64,000 bases of DNA, taken from assembly GCA_022315425.1 (NCBI GenBank), contig JAIUPT010000038.1, positions 2,452,388 to 2,516,387 on the forward strand, in the 5' to 3' direction. Position 1 is the stretch's first letter, and each line of letters opens with the position of its first letter. Origin of the DNA: Pseudevernia furfuracea. Its lineage: Eukaryota; Ascomycota; Lecanoromycetes; Lecanorales; Parmeliaceae. The position numbers and the translations under genes are program-made. The notes beneath the pieces were generated by a model. That model made no database searches. It saw nothing but the letters and a program-made list of their open reading frames with translations, and was not told the origin of the DNA. This document shows, one piece after another, positions 22,983-32,506 of this stretch.

Positions 22983-23207
22983 GTAACAGTGACAGTAACA
23001 GTAACAGTAATAGTAATAGTAATAGTAACAATAATAATAATAATAATAATAGTTTATTCTTAGTATTACTATTCTAGTTAATCGTGATCTTTATAATATT
23101 ATTTTAGATATTATTTTCATTAGTATTATTCTTAATATTATTATTTTAATTAATAATACTCTTAATCTTATTATTTTAAATATCGTTTTAATTAATAATA
23201 TTAATCA
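22983..23207. repeat. AGTAAC/AAT microsatellite and AT-rich block (left arm)
   Basis: AGTAAC units grade into AGTAAT and then (AAT)n, followed by AT-rich sequence with repeated TTATTTTAATTAATAATA words. The same succession follows the inner minisatellite at 24881-25100. Confidence 0.8.
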
Positions 23208-23385
23208 CTAACCCTAGTATTCTCGGGCTTTGCCTGGCAAAACCCATTCGGATAAATTTTTGATTGGTGGAACAACGTTTTCCGGATCGACCGCTAGCGG
23301 CAGGTTTTGCCAGGCAAAGCCTACCTTGGCAATGACCGCCAGCGACGTCCACCATAAAGATTTGCATGCAGTCTTCGTCGCTGAG
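23208..23385 (+). repeat. Palindromic-arm subtelomeric element, copy 2 (left arm)
   Basis: The arms are GGCTTTGCCTGGCAAAACC (23226-23244) and GGTTTTGCCAGGCAAAGCC (23303-23321). Relative to copies 1 and 3 the central bases have changed in both arms so that pairing is preserved. The copy begins CTAACCCTAG, a telomere-like hexamer. The right-end stem CAGCGACG/CGTCGCTG is kept. Confidence 0.8.
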
Positions 23386-23589
23386 CTGTTTCAAGACATA
23401 ATCGAAGTCATCGTCGCCTCTTTATGCAGTCTGAAAAGACTTTAGAATATTTTTGGTCGACACGATTATTTGGTGAGGAAAGCGTGCGACGAAGCGCCAA
23501 GCCCTCGATAAGGCTGAGTCTGAATTCTATTTAGAACTTCTTACACCTAAGCATTCAAACACCTACTTTGAGACCGCCGATTGAACATT

Positions 23590-23766
23590 AACTCTAGTAT
23601 TCTCGGGCTTTGCACTGCCAAAACCCATTCGGATAAATTTTTCATTGGTGGAACAACGTTTTTCGGATCGATCGTTAGCGGCAGGTTTTGCAGTGCAAAG
23701 CCTCTCAGGGCAATGGTCGTCAGCGACGTTCATCATAAAGATTTGTATGCAGTCTTCGTCGCTGAG
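23590..23766 (+). repeat. Palindromic-arm subtelomeric element, copy 3 (left arm)
   Basis: The arms are GGCTTTGCACTGCCAAAACC (23606-23625, one extra C) and GGTTTTGCAGTGCAAAGCC (23684-23702). Several transitions distinguish it from copy 1 (for example ATCGTTAGCGG versus ACCGCTAGCGG). The CAGCGACG/CGTCGCTG stem is intact. Confidence 0.8.
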
Positions 23767-23866
23767 AAGTATTCTTAATTAGAATAATGATGCTGAGAGC
23801 ATCGCTGACAAAAATAGTGATTAGAATAATGCGACACTCAATATGACACTCAATGCGACACTTAAT

Positions 23867-24880
23867 GGCAGTGGTCTCAGCACTGGTCTCAGTATTGATC
23901 TCAGCATTGATCTCGGCATTGGTCTCAGCATTGGTCTCAGCATTGGTCTCCGCATTGGTCTCAGCATTGATCTCAGCATTGGTCTCAGCATTGATCTCAG
24001 CGGTATTGATCTCAGTGATATTCTTAGCAGTATTCTCAGCGGTATTGGTCTCAGCGGTATTCTCAGCGGTGGTCTCAGCAGGCAGTGTTCTCAGCGGTAT
24101 TCTCAGCGCGGGTCTCAGCAGGCAGTGTTCTCAGCGGTATTCTCAGCGCTGGTCTCAGCAGGCAGTGTTCTCAGCGGTATTCTCAGCGGTGGTCTCAGCA
24201 TTGGTCTCAGCATTGATCTCAGCATTGGTCTCAGCATTGGTCTCAGCGGTATTGATCTTAGCGGTATTGATCTCAGCGGTATTCTCAGCAGTGATCTCAG
24301 CAGGCAGTATTCTCAGCGATATTCTCAGCAGTGATCTCAGCAGGCAGTATTCTCAGCGATATTCTCAGCAGTGATCTCAGCAGGCAGTATTCTCAGCGAT
24401 ATTCTCAGCGGTGATCTCAGCAGGCAGTATTCTCAGCGGTATTCTCAGCGGTATTGGTCTCAGCGGTATTCTCAGCGCTGGTCTCAGTAGGCAGTATTCT
24501 CTGCGGTATTCCCTGCGGTAATCCCTGCGGTGGTCTCAGCGGTATTCTCAGCAGTGGTCTCAACGATGGTCTCAGCAGTATTCTCAGCGGTATTCTCAGC
24601 GGTGGTCTCAGCGGTGGTCTCAGCGGTATTCTCAGCGGTATTCTCAGCGGTGGTCTCAGCGGTATTCTCAGCGGTATTGGTCTCAGCGATATTCTCAGCG
24701 GTGGTCTCAGCAGACAGTACTCTCAGCGGTATTCTCAGCGGTGGTCTCAGCAGTGGTCTCAGCATTGATCTCAGCGATATTCTCAGCAGTGGTCTCAGCA
24801 GGTAGTATTCTCAGCGGTGTTCTCAACAGATAGTATTCTCAGCAATAATCTCAGCACTAGTCTCAGCATTGATCTCAGTA
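23867..24880 (+). repeat. CTCAGC minisatellite, inner block (left arm)
   Basis: About 1 kb of the same TCTCAGC-core minisatellite as the outer block, with higher-order units such as GGTCTCAGCAGGCAGTGTTC. The last ~180 bp closely repeat the end of the outer block, including the AGTAACAGTGACAG transition, indicating a segmental duplication of element plus minisatellite. Confidence 0.9.
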
Positions 24881-25119
24881 GTAACAGTGACAGTAACAGT
24901 AACAGTAATAGTAATAGTAACAATAATAATAATAATAATAATAGTTTATTCTTAGTATTACTATTCTAGTTAATCGTGATCTTTATAATATTATTTTAGT
25001 TATTATTTTCATTAGTATTATTCTTAATATTATTATTTTAATTACTAATACTCTTAATCTTATTATTTTAATTATCGTTTTAATTAATAATACTTATAAT
25101 AGAAGTTATAATTAATTAT
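24881..25119. repeat. AGTAAC/AAT microsatellite and AT-rich block, inner (left arm)
   Basis: Same sequence succession as 22983-23207; the two blocks are near-identical for about 180 bp. Confidence 0.75.
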
Positions 25120-25575
25120 AATAAGTTAAAACTAGTTATAACTAGTTATAACTACGTGTAGTATTAATTACTATTAATTAAAAAGTTATTTAAATATTTA
25201 TAAGTTTAGAATATATAAATAATTAAAAAACATTAGTTTAAATATCTTATTTAATTAATATAATATAATTCAACTATATGTAGTTCGACTATATAAGTTA
25301 TAATTAATAAAGAACTAGTTCTAACTACGTATAGTATTAATTAATTGTTAATTAAAAAGTAATATTAATAGTTATAGATTTGAATTATGTAAAGAACTAA
25401 TAATATTCTTTTAAATATTTCACTTAGTTAATATAATTTAATTTAACTATATGTAGTTCGACTATATGTAGTTATAACTATATATATATTAATTACTTTT
25501 ATTATTAATTAAAAAGTAATATTAATAATTATAAGTTTAAAGTATATATAATAATAATAATATTAGTTTAAGTAT
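25120..25575 (+). repeat. AT-rich ~170-bp tandem repeat (left arm)
   Basis: About two and a half copies, marked by ACTACGTGTAGTATTAATTA at 25151, ACTACGTATAG at 25324 and a degenerate third start near 25487 (spacing 173 and ~163 bp). Each has AATTAAAAAGT and ATATGTAGTTCGACTATAT words. The latter are the only places where C persists in this zone. Confidence 0.65.
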
Positions 25576-26555
25576 AAAATAAGATAAAAGTTGTTTATAA
25601 ATTAAATATATTATATTTTAATAAAGTTAAAAGTTTATTAATAAAAAGAGTTATATTTAAAGTTGAGTTTATAATAATATATATTAAGTAATAGATAGTA
25701 ATAAGAGTAATTAAAATTAAAATATAATTATATATATTTTAAAAATTAAAAGTTTAAATAGTTAATTAAGTTTAAATAAGTAATTAGTTAAAAAAGAAAA
25801 AATAGAGTTATATAAGTTAATAAAGTATAAAAAGAGTTATATAATGTATAATATAAAGATGTTAAGAGTGTGAATAAGTGTTAGTGTTTATGTAATTAAT
25901 AAAGTTTTTATTTAAGATATTATTAAAGTTTATTAATAATATATATAAGTAAAATAAGAGAGTAAAAGAAGAAGTAAATAAGAAGTATATATATTTAAAA
26001 TTATATAAGTATTATTAAGTAAAGAGAAGAATAAGAGTAAAAAGAAGAAGAAGGTTAAAAATAAGAGTAAAAGAATTAAAGTAATTAAAATATATGAGTA
26101 TTAATAAATAAAAGAAGAAGTAAAAGTTATTATAAGAATAAGAATAAGAGAGAAAATAAGAGAAATAAAAGTTATTATAAGAATAAGAGAGAGAATAAGA
26201 GAAATAAAAGTTATTATAAGAATAAGAGAAAATATAAAAGAGATAAGAGTTAAAAGTTAAAAATATAATTTAAATAATTAGTTAAGAGAAAAAGAAAAAG
26301 TATAAAAGAGAAAAGAGTTAATAAGAATTAAAAATAGAATTATATAATATGTATTATAAAGATATTAAAATATATAAAATAAAAATAAAAAATAAAAGAA
26401 GAAGTAAATAAAGAAGTATATATAGAAGTATATATGTTTAGAATTATATAAGTATTATTAGATAAAAAGAAAGAATAAGAATAAAAATATAAGAATAAGA
26501 GTAAAAATAAGAATAGGAAAAAGAATAAGAGTAAAAGAGTTAGAGTTAATAAAAT
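25497..26555 (+). other. C-free subtelomeric tract (left arm)
   Basis: From 25497 to the telomere array there is not one C on the plus strand, while G occurs regularly (GAAGAAGTAAATAAGAAG, AATAAGAGTAAAAG). Continuing through the telomere repeats, the C-free run extends to 26663. No coding capacity. The mirror tract in the right arm (26909-27973) is G-free on the plus strand. Confidence 0.95.
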
Positions 26556-26663
26556 TTAGGGTTAGGGTTAGGGTTAGGGTTAGGGTTAGGGTTAGGGTTA
26601 GGGTTAGGGTTAGGGTTAGGGTTAGGTTAGGGTTAGGGTTAGGTTAGGGTTAGGGTTAGGGTT
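26556..26663 (+). repeat. Telomere repeat array TTAGGG (left arm end)
   Basis: About 18 head-to-tail TTAGGG units, including two 5-bp TTAGG variants near the distal end, in the orientation of a normal right-hand chromosome end. It stops abruptly at the GC-rich central segment. Confidence 0.97.
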
Positions 26664-26798
26664 CCGGCGCTGGCGGCGTGGGGCGTATGCTGCGGGTCGA
26701 ATCGGGGAGGGATTCGACCGAGGGCGCGATGCGCGCTTCCCGGTCGAATCCCTCCCCGCTAACCTGGCCCGCGATACGCCCCACGCCGCCAGCGCCGG
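26664..26798. repeat. GC-rich imperfect palindrome between two telomere arrays
   Basis: The 135-bp insert is strikingly GC-rich between AT-rich flanks. Its outer 25 bp (starting CCGGCGCTGGCGGCGTGGGG) and inner 18 bp (CGGGGAGGGATTCGACCG) recur inverted at 26741-26798, while 14-15 bp between them do not pair. The loop 26721-26740 contains GCGCGATGCGCGC. No ORF or adapter sequence was recognised. Confidence 0.9.
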
Positions 26799-26799
26799 C

Positions 26800-26908
26800 A
26801 ACCCTAACCCTAACCCTAACCCTAACCCTAACCCTAACCTAACCCTAACCCTAACCCTAACCCTAACCCTAACCCTAACCCTAACCCTAACCCTAACCCT
26901 AACCCTAA
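26800..26908 (-). repeat. Telomere repeat array CCCTAA (right arm end)
   Basis: About 18 CCCTAA units with one 5-bp CCTAA variant, in the orientation of a left-hand chromosome end. It is head to head with the array at 26556-26663. Confidence 0.97.
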
Positions 26909-27973
26909 ATTTTATTAACTCTAACTCTTTTACTTTATTCTTCTTCTTATTTTTATTTTTACTCTTATTCTTATATTTTTATTCTTATTCTTCTTTTTAT
27001 CTAATAATACTTATATAATTCTAAACATATATACTTCTTATATACTTCTTATTTACTTCTTCTTTTATTTTTTATTTTATTTTATATATTTTAATATCTT
27101 TATATACATATTATATAATTATATTTTTAATTCTTATTAATTCTTTTCTCTTTTATACTTTTTCTTTTTCTCTTAACTAATTATTTAAATTATATTTTTA
27201 ACTTTTAACTCTTATCTCTTTTATATTTTCTCTTATTCTTATAATAACTTTTATTTCTCTTATTCTCTCTCTTATTCTTATAATAACTTTTATTTCTCTT
27301 ATTTTCTCTCTTATTCTTATTCTTATAATAACTTTTACTTCTTCTTTTATTTATTAATACTCATATATTTTAATTACTTTAATTCTTTTACTCTTATTTT
27401 TAACCTTCTTCTTCTTTTTACTCTTATTCTTCTCTTTACTTAATAATACTTATATAATTTTAAATATATATACTTCTTATTTACTTCTTCTTTTACTCTC
27501 TTATTTACTTTATATATTTTAATAACTTTATAATATCTTAAATAAAAACTTTATTAATTACATAAACACTAACACTTATTCACACTCTTAACATCTTTAT
27601 ATTATACATTATATAACTCTTTTTATACTTTATTAACTTATATAACTCTATTTTTTCTTTTTTAACTAATTACTTATTTAAACTTAATTAACTATTTAAA
27701 CTTTTAATTTTTAAAATATATATAATTATATTTTAATTTTAATTACTCTTATTACTATCTATTACTTAATATATATTATTATAAACTCAACTTTAAATAT
27801 AACTCTTTTTATTAATAAACTTTTAACTTTATTAAAATATAATATATTTAATTTATAAACAACTTTTATCTTCTTTTATACTTAAACTAATATTATTATT
27901 ACTATATATATATTCTAAACTTATAATTATTAATATTACTTTTTAATTAATAATAAAACTAATTAATACACAC
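26909..27973 (-). other. G-free (C-free on minus strand) subtelomeric tract, right arm
   Basis: No G occurs on the plus strand from 26799 to 27973, that is through the telomere array and 1065 bp beyond. C is frequent (TTCTTCTTATTTTTATTTTTAC type text). Mirror of 25497-26555. The first G is in CACGTAGTTATAAC of the AT-rich tandem repeat. Confidence 0.95.
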
Positions 27974-28335
27974 GTAGTTATAACTATATATAGTCGAATC
28001 ACATATAGTTAAACTATATTATATTAACTAAGTGAAATATTTAAATTAATACTATTAATTCTTTATATATTTTAAATCTATAACTATTAATATTACTTTT
28101 TAATTAATAATTAATTAATACTATACGTAGTTAGAACTAGTTCTTTATTAATTATAACTTATATAGTCGAACTACATATAGTTGAATTATATTATATTAA
28201 TTAAATAAGATATTTAAACTAATGTTTTTTTAATTATTTATATATTCTAAACTTATAAATATTTAAATAACTTTTTAATTAATAGTAATTAATACTACAC
28301 GTAGTTATAACTAGTTATAACTAGTTTTAACTTAT
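27880..28335 (-). repeat. AT-rich ~170-bp tandem repeat (right arm)
   Basis: Mirror of 25120-25575, with unit marks CTACACGTAGT at 28295 and CTATACGTAGT at 28121. The unit nearest the telomere keeps ACACACGTAGTTATAAC here, where the left arm has a degenerate sequence. This is one of the clearer inter-arm differences. Confidence 0.6.
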
Positions 28336-28575
28336 TATAATTAATTATAACTTCTATTATAAGTATTATTAATTAAAACGATAATTAAAATAATAAGATT
28401 AAGAGTATTAGTAATTAAAATAATAATATTAAGAATAATACTAATGAAAATAATAACTAAAATAATATTATAAAGATCACGATTAACTAGAATAGTAATA
28501 CTAAGAATAAACTATTATTATTATTATTATTATTGTTACTATTACTATTACTGTTACTGTTACTGTCACTGTTAC
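28336..28575. repeat. AT-rich and AGTAAC/AAT microsatellite block (right arm, inner)
   Basis: Mirror of 24881-25119, with (ATT)n followed by GTTACT units leading into the CTCAGC minisatellite. Confidence 0.75.
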
Positions 28576-29589
28576 TACTGAGATCAATGCTGAGACTAGT
28601 GCTGAGATTATTGCTGAGAATACTATCTGTTGAGAACACCGCTGAGAATACTACCTGCTGAGACCACTGCTGAGAATATCGCTGAGATCAATGCTGAGAC
28701 CACTGCTGAGACCACCGCTGAGAATACCGCTGAGAGTACTGTCTGCTGAGACCACCGCTGAGAATATCGCTGAGACCAATACCGCTGAGAATACCGCTGA
28801 GACCACCGCTGAGAATACCGCTGAGAATACCGCTGAGACCACCGCTGAGACCACCGCTGAGAATACCGCTGAGAATACTGCTGAGACCATCGTTGAGACC
28901 ACTGCTGAGAATACCGCTGAGACCACCGCAGGGATTACCGCAGGGAATACCGCAGAGAATACTGCCTACTGAGACCAGCGCTGAGAATACCGCTGAGACC
29001 AATACCGCTGAGAATACCGCTGAGAATACTGCCTGCTGAGATCACCGCTGAGAATATCGCTGAGAATACTGCCTGCTGAGATCACTGCTGAGAATATCGC
29101 TGAGAATACTGCCTGCTGAGATCACTGCTGAGAATATCGCTGAGAATACTGCCTGCTGAGATCACTGCTGAGAATACCGCTGAGATCAATACCGCTAAGA
29201 TCAATACCGCTGAGACCAATGCTGAGACCAATGCTGAGATCAATGCTGAGACCAATGCTGAGACCACCGCTGAGAATACCGCTGAGAACACTGCCTGCTG
29301 AGACCAGCGCTGAGAATACCGCTGAGAACACTGCCTGCTGAGACCCGCGCTGAGAATACCGCTGAGAACACTGCCTGCTGAGACCACCGCTGAGAATACC
29401 GCTGAGACCAATACCGCTGAGAATACTGCTAAGAATATCACTGAGATCAATACCGCTGAGATCAATGCTGAGACCAATGCTGAGATCAATGCTGAGACCA
29501 ATGCGGAGACCAATGCTGAGACCAATGCTGAGACCAATGCCGAGATCAATGCTGAGATCAATACTGAGACCAGTGCTGAGACCACTGCC
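28576..29589 (-). repeat. CTCAGC minisatellite, inner block (right arm)
   Basis: Mirror of 23867-24880, seen on the plus strand as GCTGAGA units. Same length as the left block, so no repeat-number change has occurred between the arms despite the repetitive nature. Confidence 0.9.
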
Positions 29590-29689
29590 ATTAAGTGTCG
29601 CATTGAGTGTCATATTGAGTGTCGCATTATTCTAATCACTATTTTTGTCAGCGATGCTCTCAGCATCATTATTCTAATTAAGAATACTT

Positions 29690-29866
29690 CTCAGCGACGA
29701 AGACTGCATACAAATCTTTATGATGAACGTCGCTGACGACCATTGCCCTGAGAGGCTTTGCACTGCAAAACCTGCCGCTAACGATCGATCCGAAAAACGT
29801 GGTTCCACCAATGAAAAATTTATCCGAATGGGTTTTGGCAGTGCAAAGCCCGAGAATACTAGAGTT
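29690..29866 (-). repeat. Palindromic-arm subtelomeric element, copy 3 (right arm)
   Basis: Mirror of 23590-23766. Arms, extra base in one arm and the CAGCGACG/CGTCGCTG stem are preserved. One G/T-type difference is seen near the GTTCCACC word. Confidence 0.8.
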
Positions 29867-30088
29867 AATGTTCAATCGGCGGTCTCAAAGTAGGTGTTTG
29901 AATGCTTAGGTGTAAGAAGTTCTAAATAGAATTAGACATATCAAGAAAATTCAGACTCAGCCTTATCGAGGGCTTGGCGCTTCGTCGCACGCTTTCCTCA
30001 CCAAATAATCGTGTCGACCAAAAATATTCTAAAGTCTTTTCAGACTGCATAAAGAGGCGACGATGACTTCGATTATGTCTTGAAACAG

Positions 30089-30266
30089 CTCAGCGACGAA
30101 GACTGCATGCAAATCTTTATGGTGGACGTCGCTGGCGGTCATTGCCAAGGTAGGCTTTGCCTGGCAAAACCTGCCGCTAGCGGTCGATCCGGAAAACGTT
30201 GTTCCACCAATCAAAAATTTATCCGAATGGGTTTTGCCAGGCAAAGCCCGAGAATACTAGGGTTAG
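30089..30266 (-). repeat. Palindromic-arm subtelomeric element, copy 2 (right arm)
   Basis: Mirror of 23208-23385, keeping the TTTGCC/GGCAAA arm variant. It is preceded on the centromere side by an 18-bp segment absent from the left arm (near 29935). Confidence 0.8.
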
Positions 30267-30486
30267 AGTATTATTAATTAAAACGATAATTAAAATAATA
30301 AGATTAAGAGTATTATTAATTAAAATAATAATATTAAGAATAATACTAATGAAAATAATATCTAAAATAATATTATAAAGATCACGATTAACTAGAATAG
30401 TAATACTAAGAATAAACTATTATTATTATTATTATTATTGTTACTATTACTATTACTATTACTGTTACTGTTACTGTCACTGTTAC
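30267..30486. repeat. AT-rich and AGTAAC/AAT microsatellite block (right arm, outer)
   Basis: Mirror of 22983-23207. The junction with the element differs by 5 bp from the left arm (ATACTCTAACCC here, ATATTAATCACTAACCC there). Confidence 0.75.
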
Positions 30487-30990
30487 TACTGAGATCAATG
30501 CTGAGACTAGTGCTGAGATTATTGCTGAGAATACTATCTGTTGAGAACACCGCTGAGAATACTACCTGCTGAGACCACTGCTGAGAATATCGCTGAGATC
30601 AATGCTGAGACCACTGCTGAGACCACCGCTGAGAATACCGCTGAGAGTACTGTCTGCTGAGACCACCGCTGAGAATATCGCTGAGACCAATACCGCTGAG
30701 AATACCGCTGAGACCAATACCGCTGAGAATACCGCTGAGAATACTGCCTGCTGAGATCACCGCTGAGAATATCGCTGAGAACACTGCCTGCTGAGACCAG
30801 CGCTGAGAATACCGCTGAGAACACTGCCTGCTGAGACCAGCGCTGAGAATACCGCTGAGACCAATACCGCTGAGAATACTGCTGAGAATACTGCTGAGAA
30901 TATCGCTAAGACCAATGCTGAGACCAATGCTGAGACCAATGCTGAGACCAATGCTGAGACCAATGCTGAGACCACTGCTGAGACCACTGC
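30487..30990 (-). repeat. CTCAGC minisatellite, outer block (right arm)
   Basis: Mirror of 22479-22982; same length and unit order as far as compared. Confidence 0.9.
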
Positions 30991-31076
30991 CATTGAGTGT
31001 CCCATTGAGTGTCGCATTGAGTGTCGCAATGAGTGTCGCATTGAGTGTCGCATTGAGTGTCCCATTGAGTGTCGCA
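30991..31076 (-). repeat. 12-bp minisatellite, GCGACACTCAAT unit (right arm)
   Basis: Seven units as in the left arm, but with a different distribution of GGGACACTCAAT and GCGACACTCATT variants. The variant pattern has drifted although the copy number is unchanged. Confidence 0.85.
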
Positions 31077-31151
31077 ATTTTCAACATCACTATTTTAGTC
31101 ATTATTCCAGTCTATAATACTCCCAGCATCACTATTCTAGTCAATAATGCT

Positions 31152-31328
31152 CTCAGCGACGAAGACTGCATGCAAATCTTTATGGTGGACGTCGCTGACG
31201 GCCATTGCCAAGGGAGGCTTTGCACTGCAAAACCTTCCGCTAGCGGTCGATCCGGAAAACGTTGTTCCACCAATCAAAAATTTATCCGGATGGGTTTTGC
31301 AGTGCAAAGCCCGAGAATACTAGTGTTA
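31152..31328 (-). repeat. Palindromic-arm subtelomeric element, copy 1 (right arm)
   Basis: Mirror of 22141-22317 with a few substitutions (CCTTCCGCTAGCGG here, CCTGCCGCTAGCGG there). Palindromic arms unchanged. It again truncates the hydrolase gene. Confidence 0.8.
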
Positions 31329-32370
31329 GGCGCCGAATATCCACAAGACGTTCGGTCGAACGTTTGGTAAAGTTTGAAACGTCAGGACCATCTCTGGGCA
31401 ATGAAAAAGATATGCAGCTTTTTCCGCATCTAGATCTGGGGATACCAATCGCGTTTGGTGTTCGTCTGCCATGGAATCGAAATTCGAACGCACAAACGAC
31501 CATGCCTCTTGATGTTTCGTAGTGGTAAGAGTAACGGAACCAGATTCGGCCGCTGTAGGGAACAAGACTGTAGGCGTTTCGCGTAGGCCGTACTGAAGAT
31601 AATTGTGAAGCGCTCGAGAATCCCAAATTTTGAAGAACCTGTTTTTGCGCAGTGAGACTTCTGCTGCACTTCGCGAAGGCCATAGATCTCGTCGAAGGCT
31701 GCTAGGCAGAGCTGCATTCGGACCAGAAGGGGGACCGCGTTGAATGGCGGGTTCTAGTAAAGCAAGACCGTAGAACAGACGAGGTTGCAATAGAGAGAGG
31801 TGTACCCTGGGCCAAGATCAATCATGGAACATGGCGTCAGAATTTTATTGCCTACAGTTGAGCAGCACCCATGCTATGACCGATGCCAAAGATCGGGCGT
31901 GGCATCCATCCTTGAAAATGGTGGACCATGCACAAAAGATCTCGAGAGTGGTCAAACCAGTTGGCTGGGACGTAGATCACACGTAAGATAGTACTCTTTA
32001 AGAACCCATCTGGGAAGCAATAAAGACAAAGGTAAACTTCGAACTCACGATCATCGCCCTGAACACTCTCGTTCAACACCCCGCTTGCCCCCTGATGAGA
32101 GCAATCAGCAACCCATATTGCTGTAATCTTGCCTCCCGCAGCACGGTATAGGTCATCGAATAGAGGCTCGTAGGTCTCCTTAGGAAAGCCATTTGCGTGC
32201 GCGGCGATGATGGTTACCGAGCCTGGCACAGGAGTAAAATTTTCGAGCGGCCGGTATTCCTTGACGGCTAGTCTTAATTGAGCATACTCAGACTTGACCG
32301 CATGAGAATACTCCCGAATATATTGATAGGGAATAACGTGCTCTGTGACAGTGAAAACAGAGGTAGGCAT
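31326..32370 (-). CDS. Alpha/beta hydrolase, 3' end replaced by subtelomeric repeat (right copy)
   Basis: Mirror of 21099-22143. The translated exons are identical, with ATG at 32370, introns 32049-31965 region (84 bp) and about 31807-31855 (49 bp), and stop at 31326 in the first bases of the 178-bp element. The G-H-S-M-G nucleophile elbow is present; the C-terminal region expected to hold the catalytic histidine is missing. Since both arms share the truncation, it happened before the arms formed. Confidence 0.8.
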
Positions 32371-32506
32371 TTTAGTCAAGCTGAAAGATGATTGTGCCTT
32401 GTGTCGAAAGTATGAGGTAAGATAATTGAATCTCTAGTCGCTTCACCCCTACTTACTTATAGTGGCACGGGACAACGGTTGTCAAGTAAGGCTTGATTTT
32501 GTTTTT

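Larger units (their letters stand above)
1..26720 (+). repeat. Left arm of giant inverted repeat
   Basis: This arm reads as the reverse complement of 26741-53489. Position x on the left corresponds to roughly 53490 minus x at the outer end and 53456-53464 minus x near the centre; the drift comes from small indels. Genes, repeats and telomere array all recur in mirrored order and orientation. The arm continues past base 1, because the mirrored partner of base 1 is 53489 and no divergence is seen before the window edge. Most ORFs are identical in the two arms. Confidence 0.97.

Noticed and set aside
22141..23766. CRISPR array
   Set aside because: Three long, diverged copies with unequal spacing and no short identical repeats; the host is a fungus.
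22367..24805. Long open frames (GLSIGLSI, VSALVSAL and antisense ENTAETTA proteins) in the minisatellites
   Set aside because: They occur in several frames on both strands simply because the repeat unit is mostly a multiple of three bases without stops; there is no start context, splice signal or codon pattern.
26664..26798. PacBio hairpin adapter left in the assembly
   Set aside because: The segment does not resemble the SMRTbell adapter as I know it; other library sequences cannot be excluded without a search.
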